Below are positions 61,390 through 64,000 of a stretch of 64,000 bases of DNA, in pieces. The DNA lies in assembly GCF_000177535.2 (NCBI RefSeq), contig NC_015673.1, positions 1-64,000 on the forward strand. The letters run 5' to 3'. The notes under the pieces were generated by a model. The model did no database searches. It saw only the letters and a list, made by a program, of their open reading frames with translations, and was not told where the DNA came from. The stretch is from Corynebacterium resistens DSM 45100. GTDB lineage: Bacteria > Actinomycetota > Actinomycetes > Mycobacteriales > Mycobacteriaceae. Each line of letters begins with the position of its first letter. Position 1 is the first letter of the stretch. Position numbers and translations under genes: made by a program.

Positions 61390-64000
61390 AGGTAGGTCTA
61401 ATCGGTGGGGGACCTCGTGCTCTGTGGGCGGCCGAGGAATTGGTTTCTTTATTTCGACGCCACGCCCTGCCCCTCACCATCATCTGCTGGGACCCGGAGG
61501 AACCGGGTGGCGGACGGGTATACCGCGCTGAACAGCCGTTTTGCTGGCGATTAAATGTTCGTTCGGACATTGTTCGTACTCATATCGGTGCTTTCCCCGA
61601 ATGGTTAGAAAGCAACCTCTCGCTGGATTCGGAAGGACGCGAAGTTTATCGGGGGAAGGTCTTCGAACGAGAGGACAGAATTTTTGCTCCTCGCGCGGTA
61701 GTGGGGGATTTCCTGCGCGAGAGTTGGCGGAAATTGGTGGAGGATACGGAAACTGAGGGCTCACAGATCTCCATCGTCCACGTGCCTGCCCGGGTGGTGG
61801 AGGTGCGCACGGAAAGTGCGCATTGTGACGGCAAACATCTCGCGGCGGGACGGTTCATGGGGAACGGTTGCTGCATTGTGGCTGAAGACGGCAGTGAGGA
61901 GATTGTCGATGAAGTTCTGGTCGTCACCGGTCACGCTGCGGAATGGGATGGGCAGCTAAACGATGCCATGGCTGCTCACGATCACCGCAGCGTGGAATCA
62001 ATTCCAGCGGGTGCGAATGTGGTGATCCGTGGGCTGGCGCTGACGTTCATCGACGCATGTTTGGCACTGACGGAAGGCCGCGGTGGAAAATTCGTGCCGG
62101 CAGAAACTGGGCAAACGGCTGATTCCGCGCACCCCGATCCGGCTCAGCCCGGCGGCCCTGCGCATGCTCCGTTGCGTTATATCCCCTCGGGGCGTGAACC
62201 CGCCCGGATATTCCCATACAGCCGCTCCGGCGAACTGATGCATGTGAAGCCCGATCCATCCAGTCCGTGGATCGATATTGAAATCCCCGGCCAAAAGGAA
62301 TACGAAAAACGCATTCGGAACTGCGCAGATGTCAGTGAGCTTCGCGTTATCCTGAATGAGGTCACGGATGAAGTGATGAATGTAGCTTGTCACCGGGCAC
62401 AGCAGGATTCCGCTACCCATATGCGACAGCTTCCTGCCCAGGAGTGGGCACGGGGAGAGGTGTGGCGTCGGGTATATCCCGCGATCGTCGAACGAGCCAG
62501 CTACCTAAGCGAAGGCGATCTCGATGGGTTCTTTGAGCTGGAGCGGGAGCTTGAACCCATTGCTTTCGGCCCGCCGCCAGTTACTGCCAAGCGGATCGAC
62601 GCCCTCGTGGAAGCCGAAATCGTGGTGCTGCCGCAGGGCGGGGGCGAACCACAGGAGGTGCCATCCGATGTGATCCATGTGGACGCAGTGGTCTCGCCAC
62701 CGGGGCTGCAACCGAACACGGTTCTCGCGGGATTAGTTGATCATGGGGAGATCACCATGCTGCCGCAGGGCGGACCGAATGTGGGCCGCGACGGCAAGGT
62801 ACCGAATAAACGCATTGCGGTGATCGGTCGCGATGTAGAACCACGCGTGATAGGGCACGATACACTGAATCGCACGATGCATAAAGAGATTCCGAACTGG
62901 GCAAATGGGGTTTTCGACCGCGCTTTTAGGCGCATGCACGCCACCGAGCCGCTCACGGGGCGGCTGGAACCGTGGATGCATCAACTGCTGCGCAACCCGC
63001 AGCAGTGCACGGACTTGATTGAGACTTATGATTCCCCAGTCAATGTACTTGCTCCGCACGTGCTGTCACGCAATGCTGAAGATTTGGTGCGCGCTGGGCA
63101 GGCAAACGGGGTGGACGTGCGCGTGTTCTATGCACGCAAGGCGAATAAGGGCTTGAGCTTCGTGGATGCGGCTCTAGCAGCCGGCCACGGCGTTGACGTG
63201 GCCAGTGAGCGGGAGTTGCAGCAAGTGCTTTCCCGCGGTGCGCAGCCCGACCAAGTGATCCTTTCGGCGGCTGTGAAGCCGGATCGTTTGCTTCAGTTGG
63301 CAGTGAATGCGGGCGTGTACATCAGCGTGGATAGTGTGGCTGAGCTGCACCGTATTGAGGCGATCGTGGGGGACACATCCGGCAGCGCCCGCGTTGTCCC
63401 GCGCATCGCGCCCAACCCGAACCTGCTTCCGCCCACGCGCTTCGGCGAGCTCGTTGAGACATGGGAACGCGAAGTACAGCGGGATTTCACCCCGGGTGTT
63501 GAGGTCCACGGTGTGCATCTGCACCTGCACGGATACTCGGAAGCGGATCGTCGCATCGCATTGGCGGACGCGATCGCGATCGTGGATGCCGCCACGTTGG
63601 CGGGCCATCCGGTGAGCTTCATCGATCTCGGCGGCGGTGTTCCTATGTCCTATCTCGACGCCAAACCGGAGTGGGACAATTTCCAGGAACAGTTAAAGGC
63701 TGCCCGTGCGGGCGAGCGGGCACCATTTACTTGGAAGGGTGATCCGCTGAACAACACGTATCCGTTCTGGCAGGAACCAACGCGGGAAGAATGGCTAAAA
63801 CAGCTGCTGGCGGGCCAGTTGGGTGGCGATCTTGAGAATGCGCAGCCTTCCACCGGTACCGGCGTTCCCGTCGCGGAGGCTCTCCGCAGTCGAAACTTGC
63901 GCTTGCATATGGAACCGGGGCGTAGCTTGCTTGATGGTGGCGGTGTGATTCTGGCGCGTGTGGCATTTGTGAAGAAGCGAAGCGATGGCGTGGGCCTCGT
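61386..64000 (+). CDS. Fusion of FAD/NAD(P)-binding protein and PLP decarboxylase (3' end outside window)
   Basis: An open frame of 871 codons runs from ATG 61386 to the window end without a stop. Residues 1 to about 530 begin with the dinucleotide loop VGLIGGGPRALWAAEEL and follow the pattern of NAD_binding_9-type flavoproteins (later GREPARIFPYSRSGELMH and a second GRDVEP segment). From about 540 a fold-type III decarboxylase follows: PLP Lys585 in VFYARKANKG, HGVDVASERE, HLHLHGYSEADRR, FIDLGGGVPM and LHMEPGRSLLDGG. This half is homologous to the decarboxylase at 27961 and resembles Y4yA-type enzymes. The gene is translationally coupled to the SbnA-like gene, implying one pathway. The Cys-bearing end of the decarboxylase lies outside the window. 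Confidence 0.82.
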   Translation, partial: MKVGLIGGGPRALWAAEELVSLFRRHALPLTIICWDPEEPGGGRVYRAEQPFCWRLNVRSDIVRTHIGAFPEWLESNLSLDSEGREVYRGKVFEREDRIFAPRAVVGDFLRESWRKLVEDTETEGSQISIVHVPARVVEVRTESAHCDGKHLAAGRFMGNGCCIVAEDGSEEIVDEVLVVTGHAAEWDGQLNDAMAAHDHRSVESIPAGANVVIRGLALTFIDACLALTEGRGGKFVPAETGQTADSAHPDPAQPGGPAHAPLRYIPSGREPARIFPYSRSGELMHVKPDPSSPWIDIEIPGQKEYEKRIRNCADVSELRVILNEVTDEVMNVACHRAQQDSATHMRQLPAQEWARGEVWRRVYPAIVERASYLSEGDLDGFFELERELEPIAFGPPPVTAKRIDALVEAEIVVLPQGGGEPQEVPSDVIHVDAVVSPPGLQPNTVLAGLVDHGEITMLPQGGPNVGRDGKVPNKRIAVIGRDVEPRVIGHDTLNRTMHKEIPNWANGVFDRAFRRMHATEPLTGRLEPWMHQLLRNPQQCTDLIETYDSPVNVLAPHVLSRNAEDLVRAGQANGVDVRVFYARKANKGLSFVDAALAAGHGVDVASERELQQVLSRGAQPDQVILSAAVKPDRLLQLAVNAGVYISVDSVAELHRIEAIVGDTSGSARVVPRIAPNPNLLPPTRFGELVETWEREVQRDFTPGVEVHGVHLHLHGYSEADRRIALADAIAIVDAATLAGHPVSFIDLGGGVPMSYLDAKPEWDNFQEQLKAARAGERAPFTWKGDPLNNTYPFWQEPTREEWLKQLLAGQLGGDLENAQPSTGTGVPVAEALRSRNLRLHMEPGRSLLDGGGVILARVAFVKKRSDGVGL

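Overview
The window reads as the replication-origin region of a Corynebacterium-type actinobacterium. The supports are: gene order dnaA-dnaN-recF-DciA-gyrB followed by gyrA-DUF3566-tRNA-Ile-tRNA-Ala; the actinobacterial fhaA-fhaB-pstP-rodA-pbpA-pknA-pknB cell-envelope signalling cluster with crgA and pabA beside it; an IS of the corynebacterial IS1249 type; and moderate G+C. I cannot name the species. Base 1 falls inside the domain I coding part of dnaA, so the dnaA 5' end is probably outside the window.

Layout. 1-14 kb is core: dnaA, an oriC with at least six perfect DnaA boxes, dnaN, recF, a DciA-type gene, gyrB, an alpha/beta hydrolase, gyrA, a DUF3566 membrane protein, an HNH-nuclease-like protein and two tRNAs. 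GyrA carries Leu90 and Gly94 in the quinolone-resistance-determining region, the pattern of a fluoroquinolone-resistant strain. 14.2-26.8 kb is an accessory region directly after tRNA-Ala: tyrosine integrase, excisionase-like HTH, small unknown genes, an apparent restriction-modification remnant, an IS3-family element inserted in an older IS1249-like remnant, an unusual four-gene operon (DoxX-like, AMP-forming ligase, NAT/transglutaminase-like, nucleoside-deoxyribosyltransferase-like) whose ligase gene is split by an IS1249-type element, and a dead MobF relaxase.

26.9-35.2 kb is the most interesting block: a DtxR-like box, then a tightly overlapping operon of an SbnB-like dehydrogenase, a fold-type III PLP decarboxylase, an SbnA/cysteine-synthase-like enzyme and a MATE exporter, followed by a binding lipoprotein, a FecCD permease and an ATPase. 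This looks like synthesis, export and re-import of a 2,3-diaminopropionate-derived (aminopolycarboxylate or Dap-type) metallophore, but no NIS synthetase or NRPS is present. A second related locus begins at 60.3 kb: a second SbnA-like enzyme overlapping a large fusion protein, with an FAD/NAD(P)-binding domain joined to a decarboxylase homologous to the one in the first locus, running off the window end. The two loci may serve one pathway.

35-44 kb holds an oxidoreductase operon (GMC oxidoreductase, small subunit-like protein, aldehyde dehydrogenase), pabB, a Lys/Ala-rich coiled-coil membrane protein, a cyclophilin, a rhomboid protease that appears to start at CTG, crgA and pabA. 44.6-55.6 kb is the Ser/Thr kinase and peptidoglycan synthesis cluster. 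56-60.2 kb has tRNA-Leu, a POT peptide transporter, bioA-bioD and a DJ-1/PfpI protein. Identifications rest on motif reading and remembered family features; no database search was possible.
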